A program made the position numbers and the translations under genes. The notes below the pieces were generated by a model. It saw nothing but the letters and a program-made list of their open reading frames with translations. It ran no database searches and had not been told where the DNA came from. Shown here in pieces: positions 36,159 to 44,438 of a stretch of 64,000 nt of DNA. The DNA lies in NCBI RefSeq assembly GCF_000715205.1, contig NZ_JOTP01000016.1, positions 1-64,000 on the forward strand, written 5' to 3'. The stretch comes from Bacillus zhangzhouensis. Its GTDB lineage: Bacteria; Bacillota; Bacilli; Bacillales; Bacillaceae. Position 1 is the first letter of the stretch. Each line of letters begins with the position of its first letter.

Positions 36159-36325
36159 GTTTTCCCAACTTTCTAGGTTGCTTCATTTATTTCAACTGAT
36201 GATTATTATACAACAAATACCACTTGATTCATGCAGTTTAACATTCAAAAGCTTGATGATACTTTCAATTAGAAGTAAAAATCAGTAATATAAAGAAAAG
36301 AGCCGCTTAAAGGAAGTGAACAAGC

Positions 36326-36805
36326 GTGGAATATAATATTCATGACACCACCGTATTAAAAGAAGAAATTCTATCTCCAGAGGAAAAAAAGACATGGGTG
36401 CTTTATATGAAAGTGCTCACTGCTGCAGGTCTTGGAGATGTTTCTGAATGGATGAAGCTTGATATGAGTATGCCTCAAATGAAGGTACTCATGCTGCTCA
36501 ATAACCATGGCTCTCTTAAGGTATCCGAAATTGCTGAAAAAATGGGGGCTTCTTTGTCCAATATGACAGGCTTGCTTGACCGTTTAGAACAGTCTAACTT
36601 TGTCGAGCGAAAGCATTCTGAGCGTGACCGGCGAATCATTGTCGTAGAACTGACAGAGGAAGCCAAAAATATTTTCAGAAGTATTTATCAAAAAGGACAC
36701 GAAAAAATTAAAAATTCCCTGCAACGGCTCAATGATGAGGAAAAAGAAAAAGTCAATGAAGGGCTAGCCATCTTAGAAAAAGCACTGCGCCCTGAACGTG
36801 GCTAA
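36326..36805 (+). CDS. MarR-family regulator (YfiV-like)
   Basis: This 159-residue protein has the MarR winged helix (LKVSEIAEKMGASLSNMTGL, then LDRLEQSNFVERKHSERDRR) and flanking dimerisation helices. It starts with GTG seven bases from AGGAAGTG. The position beside mprF corresponds to yfiV of B. subtilis. No effector or target is visible. Confidence 0.83.
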   Translation: MEYNIHDTTVLKEEILSPEEKKTWVLYMKVLTAAGLGDVSEWMKLDMSMPQMKVLMLLNNHGSLKVSEIAEKMGASLSNMTGLLDRLEQSNFVERKHSERDRRIIVVELTEEAKNIFRSIYQKGHEKIKNSLQRLNDEEKEKVNEGLAILEKALRPERG

Positions 36806-36819
36806 AAATGAAAAGGGAA

Positions 36820-36848
36820 AAAGACGGTCACTTGAGGTCCGTCTTTTT
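36820..36848. terminator. Bidirectional terminator after the MarR gene
   Basis: The stem AAAGACGG / CCGTCTTT with flanking A and T runs covers the stop of the facing 36828-37112 gene. Confidence 0.8.
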
Positions 36849-37112
36849 TATTTCTTCTTGTACTTGTCGATCTGGAGTGAAGAGAAATTTACGAATGACT
36901 TCCCTGTCATCCCATAAGAGATAACCTACACCGATGATGAGAAAAATGATGCTGATCCACGTCCCGCCAGGCAGCAGATGTTCAAGTTCCTCAATCGTTC
37001 TTTCTGAGCCTAAGCTGTTACTATAGCGTATCTCAAACAGAACGTATTTTGCTATATAAAACAAGGCCGCCATACAGATAAACATGGCGCCGACAATTTT
37101 TCTACCAGACAT
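36828..37112 (-). CDS. Small two-helix membrane protein
   Basis: This 94-residue protein has two membrane helices (about 5-25 and 51-68) and a charged C-terminal tail. I do not recognise its family. It lies 12 bases after the DinB/YfiT gene in the same direction, so both are probably co-transcribed. Confidence 0.65.
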   Translation of the reverse strand: MSGRKIVGAMFICMAALFYIAKYVLFEIRYSNSLGSERTIEELEHLLPGGTWISIIFLIIGVGYLLWDDREVIRKFLFTPDRQVQEEIKKTDLK

Positions 37113-37124
37113 GTGTCTACTCCT

Positions 37125-37652
37125 TTAATTCCACTGATTTCTTTTGATTAATTCCGTCACATGGGCAAGGTGGTGCTGTGAATGCCAGACATACTTGCCT
37201 GTTGCATCATATAAGGACACCGTTTGTTGATCGGCTGAGTGATAATATGCAGCGCTAAAGTCTTCCTCTGACATCCCGCGAAGCAAGGTGCACCACCTGC
37301 GATGCAGATTGTTGATCAAGGGCAGTGATAGACTGATGGGTGCCTTGCTATCTGGAAGGGAGGCAAATGCCTCCTGATCATATGGACGTATGTGTGGTGT
37401 ATCTTCTGTGAGAGCGAGTTTGAATCGCAAGTAAGCATTCAGGTGGCTGTCCGCTACGTGATGAATGAGCTGACGGACAGTCCACCCTCCCGGCCGATAC
37501 GGTGTATCCAGCTGAGCATCTGTCAACTGTGCAGTCACTTCTTCATACCGTTGAGGGATCGCTGCTAACTGATCAATCCATGCCTCAAGCTGTTCTTTCG
37601 TTTGTGTTTCAACTGGTTTATATAAGCCAATCGGATATTGTAATGACGTCAT
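37125..37652 (-). CDS. YfiT-type DinB-fold metal-dependent hydrolase
   Basis: This 175-residue protein matches YfiT/BstA. It has the metal-binding histidines in QLIHHVADSHLN (about 61-72) and HSQHHLAHVTELI near the C-terminus. YfiT-type proteins bind nickel or zinc; a bacillithiol transferase role has been proposed for this group. The gene overlaps no neighbour and is followed 12 bases later by a small membrane protein gene. Confidence 0.85.
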   Translation of the reverse strand: MTSLQYPIGLYKPVETQTKEQLEAWIDQLAAIPQRYEEVTAQLTDAQLDTPYRPGGWTVRQLIHHVADSHLNAYLRFKLALTEDTPHIRPYDQEAFASLPDSKAPISLSLPLINNLHRRWCTLLRGMSEEDFSAAYYHSADQQTVSLYDATGKYVWHSQHHLAHVTELIKRNQWN

Positions 37653-37662
37653 ATACTTCCCC

Positions 37663-38670
37663 CTAAAACCCTTCTAGCACAAATTTACCAATCATCTTCC
37701 CTTGCTCAAGCGTTTGATGTGCCTGCTTCAAATGGACAGCATTGATCGGGCTGAGAACCCTTGTTAAGGTATGTGTTAATTTTCCCTGTTCAAATAACTC
37801 ACTCGCTTCAGTTAAAAGCTCGTGCTGCTTGATCATATCTGCTGTTTCGTACATAGGCCTTGTGAACATGAATTCCCATACAAATGCAGCACTTTTATTT
37901 TTGAGCAATTGAATGTCTAAATGATGTTGATTTTCAACAATCGTACAGATCGTACCTTGGGGTTTAATCGCTTCTGCCATTCCTTTAAAATGCCCATCTG
38001 TATCATTTAAGCATAAAATGAAATCCACTTCGCCAATCCCTTTTTCCTGAAGCTGCGTGAAGAGCGGCTGATGATGGTCAATGATATGATCGGCACCTAA
38101 TGACAGACACCACTTTTTTGTTTCTGGTCTTGATGCGGTGGCAATCACAGTTGCCTTCGCTAATTTGGCCAGTTGAATGGCAATCGAACCCACCCCGCCT
38201 GCACCACCGATGATCAGCAGTGTCGAGCCTTCTGCATTCTGCTTCATATGCATCCGGTCAAATAACGCTTCATATGCCGTAATGGTCGTAAGAGGCATCG
38301 CAGCTGCTTCTGCAAAAGAAAGATTTGCAGGCTTTTTCGCGACAATTCTCTCATCCACAAGCTGGTATTCACTATTTGAGCCCTGACGCGTAATATCTCC
38401 TGCATAGTACACGTGGTCTCCAGGCTGAAACAACGTACAATCTTCGCCTACTTCAACAACCGTGCCGCTTGCATCGTAGCCAAGAATTTTCAATTCTTCC
38501 TCCTTCTGATCCTTCGGTGACCTCACCTTTGTATCCACTGGATTCACCGACACAGCCTCTACCTTCACCAGTATATCTCTGCCAGCTGCTTTAGGCTTTT
38601 TTACCTCTTGATCCATCAGGCTTTGCTCATTATCAATCGGCAAGTACTCAAATAGTCCAACTGCCTTCAC
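37663..38670 (-). CDS. Zinc-type alcohol dehydrogenase / quinone oxidoreductase family protein
   Basis: The protein of about 335 residues has the MDR fold: an N-terminal GroES-like half with VEAVSVNPVDTKVR and GYDASGTVVEVG, and a Rossmann domain with IIGGAGGVGSIAIQLAKLA. It lacks the cysteine ligands of classical zinc enzymes, so it is closer to NADPH quinone reductases. A GTG start follows GGGAGTG at seven bases; the ATG 12 codons upstream precedes that site. It ends ten bases before the YfiT gene, so they may be one operon. Confidence 0.82.
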   Translation of the reverse strand: MKAVGLFEYLPIDNEQSLMDQEVKKPKAAGRDILVKVEAVSVNPVDTKVRSPKDQKEEELKILGYDASGTVVEVGEDCTLFQPGDHVYYAGDITRQGSNSEYQLVDERIVAKKPANLSFAEAAAMPLTTITAYEALFDRMHMKQNAEGSTLLIIGGAGGVGSIAIQLAKLAKATVIATASRPETKKWCLSLGADHIIDHHQPLFTQLQEKGIGEVDFILCLNDTDGHFKGMAEAIKPQGTICTIVENQHHLDIQLLKNKSAAFVWEFMFTRPMYETADMIKQHELLTEASELFEQGKLTHTLTRVLSPINAVHLKQAHQTLEQGKMIGKFVLEGF

Positions 38671-38760
38671 TCGCTCGCACTCCCTTTCTCCATGCTTCTT
38701 TTCCACATTTTATCATAATTTTCTGATGTTGATAGGTGGATCAACGGAGCGATGTCACAT

Positions 38761-39264
38761 TTATGACCGCTTCAAAGCCTTTCGCTCCCTCGCAATGTAA
38801 GAAGGACGAGCCTTTTTCAAAGAAGGAACATAAGTGAACCAGCTCTTTGATTTAAAGAATAGCTGAACGTAATAAAACTGAACGTGCTGCAGGAAAACGA
38901 TGATCAATAGAAAAATAGTGAATGAGAGGGTAAAGTTATCTGCCCCTCCCTGTATCCATTCGCTGATAAAGAAAGCCACAAAAACGATCATGATGAGCTG
39001 TTCGAGCCTTTGCACAAGCTGAACAAAGACATACCCCCGTTTGGATATGTCGCCGGACTGGCGCTTCCTGATCTTTCTCGATTTGTAAAACCAAATGATA
39101 CTTTCTGCTAAGTTATGAGTCATAAAAAGAGCGATGATGGCTATCAATAAAGGAGATGGGGTGTAAAGGACTTGGATGACAAACGGAAACACTAAAAAAT
39201 ATAATGCGGTAAATGCGTGTCTAACAAATAAGAGAAATAGTTCTTTTTCTATGTATGTTTTCAT
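38761..39264 (-). CDS. Polytopic membrane protein of unknown function
   Basis: The protein of about 167 residues has four predicted membrane helices (about 12-30, 35-55, 88-105 and 112-135). I do not recognise the family. The chosen ATG (MKTYIEKEL) is eight bases after GGAGG. Upstream lies the repeat element with its duplicated terminator hairpins. Confidence 0.65.
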   Translation of the reverse strand: MKTYIEKELFLLFVRHAFTALYFLVFPFVIQVLYTPSPLLIAIIALFMTHNLAESIIWFYKSRKIRKRQSGDISKRGYVFVQLVQRLEQLIMIVFVAFFISEWIQGGADNFTLSFTIFLLIIVFLQHVQFYYVQLFFKSKSWFTYVPSLKKARPSYIARERKALKRS

Positions 39265-39327
39265 GTGTTTCACCTCCCTAAGTACTACGTCTCATTTTTT
39301 TAAAAGTTTCCTCTACCTATCAAAAAA

Positions 39328-39549
39328 GGATGCCTTGAAAAAGGCATCCTCAGCGTGTAGACAAACCCTCGCATTCGTTGTCAGTCCTGCGTGCCGGTGC
39401 TCACGAATATTTCATTCGCTCCGCTCCGGTACTCGTCCTTCCTAGACTTCAAGGGCTTTCTATCACGCTGAAAAGAAACAAAGTGCTAAAATAAAGATCA
39501 TTTTAGCGCTTTGTCAACAATCTGAGGATGCCTTGAAAAAGGCATCCTT
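39328..39549. repeat. 176-bp repeat element embedded between two copies of one terminator hairpin
   Basis: The hairpin 39328-39349 (stem GGATGCCTT / AAGGCATCC) is repeated exactly at 39526-39547. Between them, 39350-39525 is a 176-bp element with termini TCAG and CTGA. Read on the minus strand it starts TCAGATTG, has an ACAAAG-GCTAAAAT inverted repeat, a CAGCGTG / CACGCTG closing pair and a GC-rich inner hairpin. Only the hairpin distal to the upstream anti-sigma gene keeps its T run (TTTTTT, 39327-39322). The 5461-5589 copy is homologous but has different flanking hairpins, so the hairpins belong to the target. No open frame of note exists inside. Confidence 0.85.
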
Positions 39550-39561
39550 CATGAATAAAAC

Positions 39562-40317
39562 TTAAAATGCAGCACTTAGTACGACAGGACCTTGCGGAAG
39601 CTGGTTATCCTTTTTTGGTTCAAGGGTGACAGCCACGGTATCCCATGATTCGCTTGCTTCTTTTTCAGATAACGCATAGGTGACGGTGCCTTCCCCTTTG
39701 CTATCTGTTTTAAAGGCACCGGCTGGAATCGGCTGATCTCCTTTAATGAGCCATACTTGATAAACAGCAGATGAATCAAGCTGATCCTTTAACCCGTCTG
39801 CACTCACAACAAGCTCTTTTTTGCCGTTATGCTCGATCACTGAAAAAGCACCCGTTGTTTTAGGTGATGCGGCAGATGCCAGTGACTTTGTCGCAACAAC
39901 TCTTACAGGTTCTTCCGCCTGTTCTTTTCCATTCGTCAGGAAATACACGTTTCCAGCTGCAGATATGAGAAACAGTGCCGCAACGAGTGGCAATAGCCAC
40001 TCGTTTCGCTTCTTTTGTGGCAGTTTGATCTCGTTTCGTTCAGGTACGACCTTGATCTCTTTTTTCTGGTTGGTCTTTTCTGTGACTGTCTCTGACGTCT
40101 CATCTTCAAACACTTGGGATAAAATGCGATCTTTCATCCCCGCCGGAGGTGTTTGGTCACCTGCTAAAAACGGAATGTCAGACATGAGTGATGTCAATTC
40201 TTCAAGCTCTTCTTTGCAAGCCGAGCAGTGCTTGATGTGCTCTTCAAATTGCGCCTTTTCTTCTCCTTGTAAATGCCCGTTGAAATAATCAATCACTTGA
40301 TGTTTACACTGAGTCAT
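39562..40317 (-). CDS. Anti-sigma factor, zinc-finger plus RskA-like domain
   Basis: This 251-residue membrane protein has a ZAS zinc finger (HIKHCSACKEE, about 27-37, the H-X3-C-X2-C pattern), one membrane helix (about 105-125) and an extracellular RskA-type domain with YQVWLIKGDQPIPAGAF. It overlaps the upstream ECF sigma gene by four bases (ATGA), so the two are translationally coupled and should form a sigma/anti-sigma pair released by envelope stress. Confidence 0.88.
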   Translation of the reverse strand: MTQCKHQVIDYFNGHLQGEEKAQFEEHIKHCSACKEELEELTSLMSDIPFLAGDQTPPAGMKDRILSQVFEDETSETVTEKTNQKKEIKVVPERNEIKLPQKKRNEWLLPLVAALFLISAAGNVYFLTNGKEQAEEPVRVVATKSLASAASPKTTGAFSVIEHNGKKELVVSADGLKDQLDSSAVYQVWLIKGDQPIPAGAFKTDSKGEGTVTYALSEKEASESWDTVAVTLEPKKDNQLPQGPVVLSAAF

Positions 40318-40880
40318 GCCTCTTCCTCCTTTCCTCCGCGAGACAGTCTCGTTCGTAAATGCTTCAATGACAATCGAACCCTTCCCTTCACCGTTCCAAT
40401 GGGGATGCCTAGCTTTTCTGCAATGCTCTTTTGTGTCATTCCATTAAAATAGACATCTTCTATAATGGTTTGCTGTTCTTTTGACAATGTAGATACTGCT
40501 TCACGTATGATTTGTTTTTCCTCGTTCCATTCCACTTCTTTTGACACATCTTCTTGATGATCTGCCAAGTATTCAATATGCTCATCTTCTAGTGCTGTTT
40601 CGTTCCGGTGTTTTCTTAGGAGATCAATGGCTGTGTTGCGTGAGATCATGAATAACCACGAGGAGAATTTCCCTTTATCCGTATTGTATTCTCCTATGCC
40701 GCGCCAAAGCTTGATAAAGACTTCTTGAAGCACTTCCTCCGCGAGCTCACGGTTTCCAGTCATTTTATAAATAAACGAATATAACACCCGTTCATAGCGA
40801 TCGTACAACATTTCAAGCGAAGGCTTGTGACGATCATATTTGATCTTGTGATACAGCTCAAAATCCTTCAGTGTGTCCAT
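40314..40880 (-). CDS. ECF-type RNA polymerase sigma factor
   Basis: This protein of about 188 residues has sigma region 2 (LYDRYERVLYSFIYKMTGNR, then AEEVLQEVFIKLWR) and region 4 (LSKEQQTIIEDVYFNGMTQK, then SIAEKLGIPIGTVKGRVRLSL). The chosen ATG is seven bases after AAGGAG. Regulon and inducing signal are unknown. I could not identify an autoregulatory ECF promoter with confidence. Confidence 0.9.
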   Translation of the reverse strand: MDTLKDFELYHKIKYDRHKPSLEMLYDRYERVLYSFIYKMTGNRELAEEVLQEVFIKLWRGIGEYNTDKGKFSSWLFMISRNTAIDLLRKHRNETALEDEHIEYLADHQEDVSKEVEWNEEKQIIREAVSTLSKEQQTIIEDVYFNGMTQKSIAEKLGIPIGTVKGRVRLSLKHLRTRLSRGGKEEEA

Positions 40881-41237
40881 AGTCATCTCCTTCCTTTTTC
40901 ATGAGAAAGAGCATGCTGCATTCATCATGAAATCCTTCACGTATTGCTTATATTACGAGATTACAGTGATAAGCCTACTTTGTACTTTACTCTTTTTTTA
41001 AGGAGAAAAAAAGAGCGCTGAAAAAGGAAGTGTGCTCCTCATGAGAATGTACTTACTTTACGAATTGACAGACCGTTTGGATCACTTATGCTAACAAAGT
41101 CAAGAATCCATGTGTTACCATTCACTATTCAGTTGATTTTAGCAAACTCACGAGAGTCTCTCGATTCAAATCGGGTGGAACGCATTCTTTCATGGTGTCA
41201 TAATAGAACGTAAATAGGAGAACTGGAGTGTACGTCA
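40881..41237. other. Intergenic region between the ECF sigma gene and ynfA
   Basis: This stretch of about 350 bases holds a possible promoter for ynfA (TTGACA at 41065-41070, 16 bases, TATGCT at 41087-41092). It also holds a 17-codon frame with a weak ribosome site (41041-41094, starting MRMYLL) that overlaps this promoter. Nothing else is convincing. Confidence 0.4.
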
Positions 41238-41564
41238 ATGATTGGAACGATTGTCCTTTTTTTATTAGCTGGTTTAGCTGAGATTGGCGGCGGCTATCTT
41301 GTCTGGCTTTGGCTGCGTGAAGCAAAACCCGTCAGCTACGGGATCGCCGGAAGCCTCATTTTGGTCGCTTATGGCGTCATCCCCACCTTCCAACAGTTCC
41401 CAACCTTTGGACGGGTTTATGCTGCCTATGGCGGGGTTTTTGTCATTCTCGCTGTGTTTTGGGGATGGTGGGTGGATCGAAAAACACCTGATTTGTACGA
41501 TTGGGTAGGCGCTCTTATTTGTTTAATAGGTGTGAGTATAATGCTCTTTGCCCCTAGAAACTAG
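41238..41564 (+). CDS. ynfA: YnfA-family (UPF0060) membrane protein
   Basis: This 108-residue protein has four membrane helices and the family motifs [19 protein letters not shown] and [15 protein letters not shown]0060 proteins resemble small multidrug resistance transporters in size and topology. A TAGGAG site lies upstream. Transport substrate is not established. Confidence 0.88.
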   Translation: MIGTIVLFLLAGLAEIGGGYLVWLWLREAKPVSYGIAGSLILVAYGVIPTFQQFPTFGRVYAAYGGVFVILAVFWGWWVDRKTPDLYDWVGALICLIGVSIMLFAPRN

Positions 41565-41592
41565 GGCAAAAGATTGCGATACTTGTCATGAG

Positions 41593-41621
41593 AAAAAAGC
41601 CGGCGCTCTTTTGCCGGCTTT
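41593..41621. terminator. Bidirectional terminator between ynfA and the ABC exporter gene
   Basis: The stem AAAAGCCGGC / GCCGGCTTT with an 8-base loop lies between the two convergent genes. Confidence 0.85.
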
Positions 41622-41642
41622 CACATTTCTCCTAATGGATTT

Positions 41643-43358
41643 TTATGCCCCGAATTGTGTTTCATAAAGGCGCTTATATAAGCCATTTTGCGTTAGTAAT
41701 GTTTTGTGATTTCCTTGCTCTGCAATGCCACCTTTTGTCACAACAACAATTCGATCTGCATGTTGAATAGTTGCAAGGCGATGCGCAATGACTAGCGTCG
41801 TTCTACCTTCTGAAAGCTCTTCTAGTGATCGCTGGATCGAAGCCTCTGTTTCAGTATCTAGTGATGAGGTCGCTTCATCCAGTATTAAAATAGGTGGATT
41901 TTTCAGGAAAATACGTGCGATTGATACACGCTGCTTTTGTCCACCTGACAGCTTGACGCCTCTTTCACCAATCATTGTATCAAGACCTTCGGGCAGAGAT
42001 TCGACGAGTTCTTTTAGCTCTGCTTTTGACACCGCCTGCCATATTTCATCCTCAGTTGCATCAAGCTTGCCATAAAGAATGTTCTCTCGAATGCTCCCAT
42101 TAAATAAATAGACGTCTTGTTGGACTATTCCAATTTGTTGACGCAGTGAAGACAGCTTCATCTGTCTACTATCAATGCCGTCTATCGTAATGGTTCCAGA
42201 TTGCCATTCATAAAACCTTGGTAATAAACTGCATAGCGTTGATTTACCAGCACCGGAAGGACCTACAATGGCAACCGTTTCCCCTTGTTTGATCTCCAGA
42301 TTAATATGCTCAAGGATCAAACTGTCCTTCTCATAACCAAAGCTGACATCATGAAATGTAATTTCACCTTTTAGCCCATCGACATGAATCGCATCAGGGA
42401 CGTCCTTTTCGTCTGGGGCTTGATCTAAGAGCGAAACAAATCTCTTAAAGCCTGCGACTCCCTTTGGATACGTCTCAATCACTGAATTAATTTGTTGAAT
42501 GGGTCCTAAAAAGATTCCAGATAGCAGGACGAATGAAATGAATTCACCATAGGTCATATTCTTTTGCATCACAAACCATGTCCCGCATACAAGTCCAAAG
42601 ATGGTGACGCCCTTCATAAGCAGGTGACTAATTGAAGCGTGTAATGCCATCATTTTGTATGTGGTTAATTTCGTTTGTTTAAACTGTTCATTGTGTTCAA
42701 TAAAGCGATCAATTTCATGCGTTTCATTCCCAAATGCCTTCACTACTCGAATTCCGCTCACATTATTCTCAACCCTAGCATTGAATCGACCAATGCTTGA
42801 AAACATGTGATCAAAGGCAATCGACATTTTCTTCGTAAAATAAACCGAGAGCCATATTAAGAATGGAACAATGAGAAACGTGAGGACGGCAAGCTGCCAA
42901 TTAATTGATAGCATCAGGGCAAATGCACCTGTAAGAGTCATCATTGCAATAAATAAATCTTCAGGCCCGTGGTGAGCAATTTCACCAATATCCATTAAAT
43001 CGTTTGTCATGCGTGAAACAAGCTTTCCTGTTTTCTTTTGATCAAAGAATCGAAAGGACATTTTTTGTACATGGGTGAATAGCTGACTTCTCATATCTGT
43101 TTCAATATTGATACCTAGCTTATGTCCGAAATATGTCACCACATAATTCATCGCTGAGCTGACGACATAGACTGCCAGTAAAATTCCACTCCAGATGAGA
43201 ATCATTTCCCAGTTTCTGTTTGGGAGAAGGTCATCTACAACCATACTGATCGCGAGTGGAAATGATAATTCAAGTAGTGCCGCTATAACGGCACAGGAAA
43301 AATCTAATATAAACAGCCCCATATATGGCTTATAATAGGAGAAAAATCGTTTTAACAA
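41643..43358 (-). CDS. ABC exporter half-transporter next to iron-binding genes
   Basis: The 571-residue protein has a six-helix exporter domain and an ATPase domain with Walker A GPSGAGKST, signature LSGGQKQRVSIAR and Walker B LILDEATSSLD. It starts with TTG six bases after GGGGG and lies 12 bases downstream of the siderophore-binding lipoprotein gene. The pairing with iron uptake genes suggests siderophore export or handling rather than general drug efflux, but this is inferred from context. Confidence 0.85.
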   Translation of the reverse strand: MLKRFFSYYKPYMGLFILDFSCAVIAALLELSFPLAISMVVDDLLPNRNWEMILIWSGILLAVYVVSSAMNYVVTYFGHKLGINIETDMRSQLFTHVQKMSFRFFDQKKTGKLVSRMTNDLMDIGEIAHHGPEDLFIAMMTLTGAFALMLSINWQLAVLTFLIVPFLIWLSVYFTKKMSIAFDHMFSSIGRFNARVENNVSGIRVVKAFGNETHEIDRFIEHNEQFKQTKLTTYKMMALHASISHLLMKGVTIFGLVCGTWFVMQKNMTYGEFISFVLLSGIFLGPIQQINSVIETYPKGVAGFKRFVSLLDQAPDEKDVPDAIHVDGLKGEITFHDVSFGYEKDSLILEHINLEIKQGETVAIVGPSGAGKSTLCSLLPRFYEWQSGTITIDGIDSRQMKLSSLRQQIGIVQQDVYLFNGSIRENILYGKLDATEDEIWQAVSKAELKELVESLPEGLDTMIGERGVKLSGGQKQRVSIARIFLKNPPILILDEATSSLDTETEASIQRSLEELSEGRTTLVIAHRLATIQHADRIVVVTKGGIAEQGNHKTLLTQNGLYKRLYETQFGA

Positions 43359-43370
43359 AAAGCAGCCCCC

Positions 43371-44300
43371 TTACTTCTGAGATAAGTCAGTCAATATCTC
43401 AACGTATTTTTCTGCTTGATTGGCGATAGCTATTGGATCAAATGGCCAGAAATACGCAATATCCAAGTCATGTACTTGATTCTTTTTCACTGCTTTTAAG
43501 CTTTTCCATATTGAATTGCTCTTATCGAACGTACCTCCGTTGGCTTCATCAACAAATATATAATCACCTGCATATTTTGGTAGCACTTCATATGAAATAT
43601 GTTCAAATCCTGACTTTCCATTTAAAACAGTGTCTGCAACATCTTTTGGCGGCTGAAGCTGCAATTGTTCGTAAAGTGCTTGTCCACCTCGATAGATACC
43701 ATTCCCATACACATAGACATCATTTTTAAATGCACCCAAGATTGATACTGTTTCGCCATCTTTGATGACTGTTTTCACTTTCTTTCTAGCAGCTTCTATA
43801 CGTTGATCAAATTTTTTCAAAAACGCTTTTCCTTCTTCTTCTTTATTCAAGATGCTGGCTAATGTAGTGATCTCTTCTTGTGAATTTTTAAATACACCGA
43901 ACGGATAAACAATCGTTGGGGCAATCTTTTTGTAGACGTCAAGTACCTTTTCATCGTCTACAGCTGAAATGATGAGGTCTGGTTTTAAGCTTGCCACCTT
44001 TTCGGCGGAGCGTTCATCACTAATGTCTGCCACACCATCCACTTTGCCTTTAAGATGTATGTTTTTTAAATCTTGTGTTGTGGCACCAACCGGTTTTACC
44101 CCTAGTGCAACAGCACTACCCAAATAGCCATCTACGAGAATACGCTTTGGATTTGCTGGAATCTCGACCTTGCCTTTCACTGTGTCGACCGTTTTTGTTT
44201 TTTCTTCGGCTTTTTTACTTTCTTCCTTTTGACCGCAGGCTGCTAGTGCGAATAACAATACTAAAGCCATTAAACTAAGAAATATGCCTTGTTTTTTCAT
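43371..44300 (-). CDS. Iron-siderophore-binding lipoprotein (FhuD/FeuA-like, SBP family 8)
   Basis: The protein of about 309 residues has a lipoprotein signal with lipobox LAAC (C at about residue 22) and a class III periplasmic-binding fold (PKRILVDGYLGSAVALGVKP; SLKPDLIISAVDD). The chosen ATG gives the signal MKKQGIFLSLMAL; the upstream ATG is unlikely. A strong Fur box precedes it. No permease gene is nearby, so it must share a permease encoded elsewhere. Confidence 0.88.
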   Translation of the reverse strand: MKKQGIFLSLMALVLLFALAACGQKEESKKAEEKTKTVDTVKGKVEIPANPKRILVDGYLGSAVALGVKPVGATTQDLKNIHLKGKVDGVADISDERSAEKVASLKPDLIISAVDDEKVLDVYKKIAPTIVYPFGVFKNSQEEITTLASILNKEEEGKAFLKKFDQRIEAARKKVKTVIKDGETVSILGAFKNDVYVYGNGIYRGGQALYEQLQLQPPKDVADTVLNGKSGFEHISYEVLPKYAGDYIFVDEANGGTFDKSNSIWKSLKAVKKNQVHDLDIAYFWPFDPIAIANQAEKYVEILTDLSQK

Positions 44301-44334
44301 AACTGCTTTTCTCCTCCATATCATGATGAATCAC

Positions 44335-44349
44335 TGAGAATCATTATCA
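44335..44349. promoter_or_regulatory. Fur box before the siderophore-binding lipoprotein gene
   Basis: TGAGAATCATTATCA matches the 7-1-7 Fur consensus at 14 of 15 positions and lies about 35 bp upstream of the start codon. Confidence 0.88.
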
Positions 44350-44438
44350 TTTATTTGTCTCTCGTATTCTATCAACCGCTTGTCTATCGGTCTATGGATA
44401 ATCGTCATAACTTGTTTATGGACAATTGTTAGATACTC

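Noticed and set aside
41125-41325. A 66-codon minus-strand frame overlapping the start of ynfA
   Set aside because: Most of it is the antisense of ynfA. The last 22 codons alone (MKECVPPDLN...) are too short to support without conservation.
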